Source of the DNA: an uncultured Bizionia sp.
Lineage (GTDB): Bacteria > Bacteroidota > Bacteroidia > Flavobacteriales > Flavobacteriaceae
DNA length: 64,000 nucleotides
Assembly (NCBI GenBank): GCA_947496215.1
Contig: CANMCF010000006.1
Coordinates: 62,001-126,000 of the forward strand
Reading direction: 5' to 3'
Position 1 is the first letter of the stretch. Each line of letters starts with the position of its first letter. The translations under genes and the position numbers were made by a program. The notes under the pieces are model-generated. The model was not told the DNA's origin and ran no database searches. It worked only from the letters and a program-made list of their open reading frames with translations. Below are positions 62,963-64,000 of this stretch, piece after piece.

Positions 62963-63436
62963 ATGAGAATACTTAAAAAAATACTTTTGGTTTTACTTGT
63001 TGCCTTTATAGTAGCTCAATTTTTTGGTCCGGAAAAAAATGAGGGTGACATTGCTTCTTTAAACGATTTTTTTGCAGACACTAATCCTCCAGAAAATGTA
63101 AAGGCAATCCTAAAGGAAAGCTGTTTTGATTGCCATAGCTCAGTTACTCGATACCCTTGGTATAATAGCATTACACCTGTGAACTATTGGTTGGCAGATC
63201 ATATAGAACATGGGAAGAAACACTTCAATGTTTCCAAATGGAAAGGGAGTTCCATAAAAAGAAAAGACCATAAGTTCGAAGAACTAGTGGAAATGGTGGA
63301 GGAAAAGGAAATGCCGTTGCCTTCCTATACATGGACGCATGGTGAAGCCAAATTAACAGACGAGCAAATTGAAGCTGTCGTGACTTGGGCAAAACAGGTG
63401 AGATTTAAATATGCCTTGGCTCCAAAACCAGAATGA
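62963..63436 (+). CDS. Periplasmic haem-binding domain protein
   Basis: The 157-residue protein has one N-terminal transmembrane segment (residues 5-22) and a haem_bd domain with CFDCHSSVTRYPWYNSITP (about 51-69, one CxxCH haem c site) and NVSKWKGSSIKRKDHKFEEL. The ending PLPSYTWTHGEAKLTDEQ and AVVTWAKQV are typical of this Bacteroidota family, often found near cytochrome c oxidase or peroxidase genes. It is anchored to the inner membrane and would carry an electron or sense redox state. No redox partner gene is adjacent. Confidence 0.88.
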   Translation: MRILKKILLVLLVAFIVAQFFGPEKNEGDIASLNDFFADTNPPENVKAILKESCFDCHSSVTRYPWYNSITPVNYWLADHIEHGKKHFNVSKWKGSSIKRKDHKFEELVEMVEEKEMPLPSYTWTHGEAKLTDEQIEAVVTWAKQVRFKYALAPKPE

Positions 63437-63590
63437 TGATCAATAGAATTTGTTAATTGGTTGTCAGATAGTTGGTTGTCAATTATGTGGCGGGTTGTGA
63501 TTGTGTTTTGTAGGATAAGTACCTATATTTGTATCTGAAAGTATCGAATAATCCCTATTAATTAAATAATTTAATCAAACCATTCCTCAT

Positions 63591-64000
63591 TTGAAAAAAG
63601 AATTATTGATCATTGGTTTTGTTTGGCCAGAACCCAAAAGTTCTGCTGCGGGTAGTAGAATGATGCATCTCATAGAGATTTTTAAATCTAAAGATTATGA
63701 TATAACATTTGCCACATCCTGTGCAAAAAGTGACAACGCCTTCGATTTGAAAGGTATTGGGGTAAAAACTGAATCCATAGTTTTGAATGATTCCAGTTTT
63801 GATGACTTCATAAAGAAGCTAAAACCTGCAATCGTACTTTTTGATCGGTTTATGATAGAAGAACAATTTGGATGGCGCGTTGCAAAGAACTGCCCTGATG
63901 CTTTACGGTTGCTTGATACGGAGGATTTGCATTGTTTGCGTAAAGGAAGGCAACAAGCATTGAAGGATAATACCGTATTTGATATTGGTTATCTATACAA
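63591..64000 (+). CDS. Glycosyltransferase, N-terminal part (cut by window edge)
   Basis: From a TTG at 63591 the frame is open to the window edge (136 residues). LLIIGFVWPEPKSSAAGSRM near the start is the N-terminal Rossmann strand and loop of GT-B glycosyltransferases, and LFDRFMIEEQFGWRV with LLDTEDLHCLRKGR matches a common flavobacterial glycosyltransferase. No ATG lies at the beginning, so TTG is the likely start. The C-terminal nucleotide-sugar domain is outside the window. Confidence 0.75.
   Translation, partial: MKKELLIIGFVWPEPKSSAAGSRMMHLIEIFKSKDYDITFATSCAKSDNAFDLKGIGVKTESIVLNDSSFDDFIKKLKPAIVLFDRFMIEEQFGWRVAKNCPDALRLLDTEDLHCLRKGRQQALKDNTVFDIGYLY

Noticed and set aside
1-64000. tRNA, rRNA, CRISPR, insertion sequence or integrase
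   Set aside because: I looked for characteristic sequences and found none; a tRNAscan, CRISPR and ISfinder run would settle this.

Overview
The window is chromosomal DNA of a member of the Bacteroidota, very probably a marine-type Flavobacteriaceae. The evidence is the low G+C content, many secreted proteins with C-terminal type IX secretion (T9SS) sorting tails, GEVED, DUF4199, DUF4252 and DUF5777 family proteins, a PurL of 1220 residues, a 950-residue CarB, and promoters of the Bacteroidota form TTG-N19/20-TAnnTTTG. I see no tRNA, rRNA, CRISPR array, insertion sequence or prophage. Most of the window is ordinary core genome, broken by a secreted-protein island and a vitamin B12 locus.

Layout. 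1-5.2 kb: an AraC-type regulator cut by the window edge, a GNAT acetyltransferase and purL. 5.3-11.7 kb: an island of secreted T9SS-type proteins, with a GC-rich GEVED-repeat gene that has lost its 5' end, a decayed copy of an endonuclease gene's 3' end, an intact GEVED protein and the intact endonuclease I. 11.7-24.4 kb: an RsmB/NOP rRNA methyltransferase, a YCF48-like lipoprotein, an ECF sigma factor operon (sigma, membrane protein with three repeats, Spy-like protein), an envelope block (MsbA-like ABC exporter, phosphohexomutase, DPM1-like glycosyltransferase, DUF4199), rpmE2, a GlmU-like protein, and a YhhN protein preceded by the decayed 3' end of a paralogue. 24.4-29.0 kb: an unusual three-gene operon of ABC ATPase, 8-TM membrane protein with a large soluble loop, and a family 5 peptide-binding lipoprotein. 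29.1-37.1 kb: mtaB, small housekeeping genes, a lytic transglycosylase, rpmH and carB. 37.3-45.9 kb: a T9SS adhesin, a tail-fibre-like secreted protein, an ankyrin protein, a DOMON/T9SS protein, and an operon of an OB-fold protein, a DUF5777 barrel, a cytochrome c and a YceI protein. 45.9-47.3 kb: rmuC.

47.4-57.0 kb is a cobamide uptake and salvage locus: btuFCD-like ABC genes, cobU-cobT-cobS-cobC for nucleotide-loop assembly, and a cobalamin riboswitch in front of a BtuB-like TonB receptor. Two COG2102 PP-loop ATPase paralogues sit inside and at the edge of it. No de novo corrin-ring genes are present, so the locus fits scavenging of cobamides or cobinamide. 57.1-64.0 kb: an S41 peptidase, a second ECF sigma operon (sigma, anti-sigma-like protein, two DUF4252 proteins), purB with a HEAT-like neighbour, a haem-binding protein, and the start of a glycosyltransferase that runs off the end.

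No wholly new defence or mobile system is visible. The items most worth a second look are the ABC ATPase / 8-TM protein / SBP operon, the duplicated PP-loop genes of the B12 locus, the ECF operon with the three-repeat membrane protein, the DOMON-YceI-cytochrome neighbourhood, and the recombination scars in the T9SS island.
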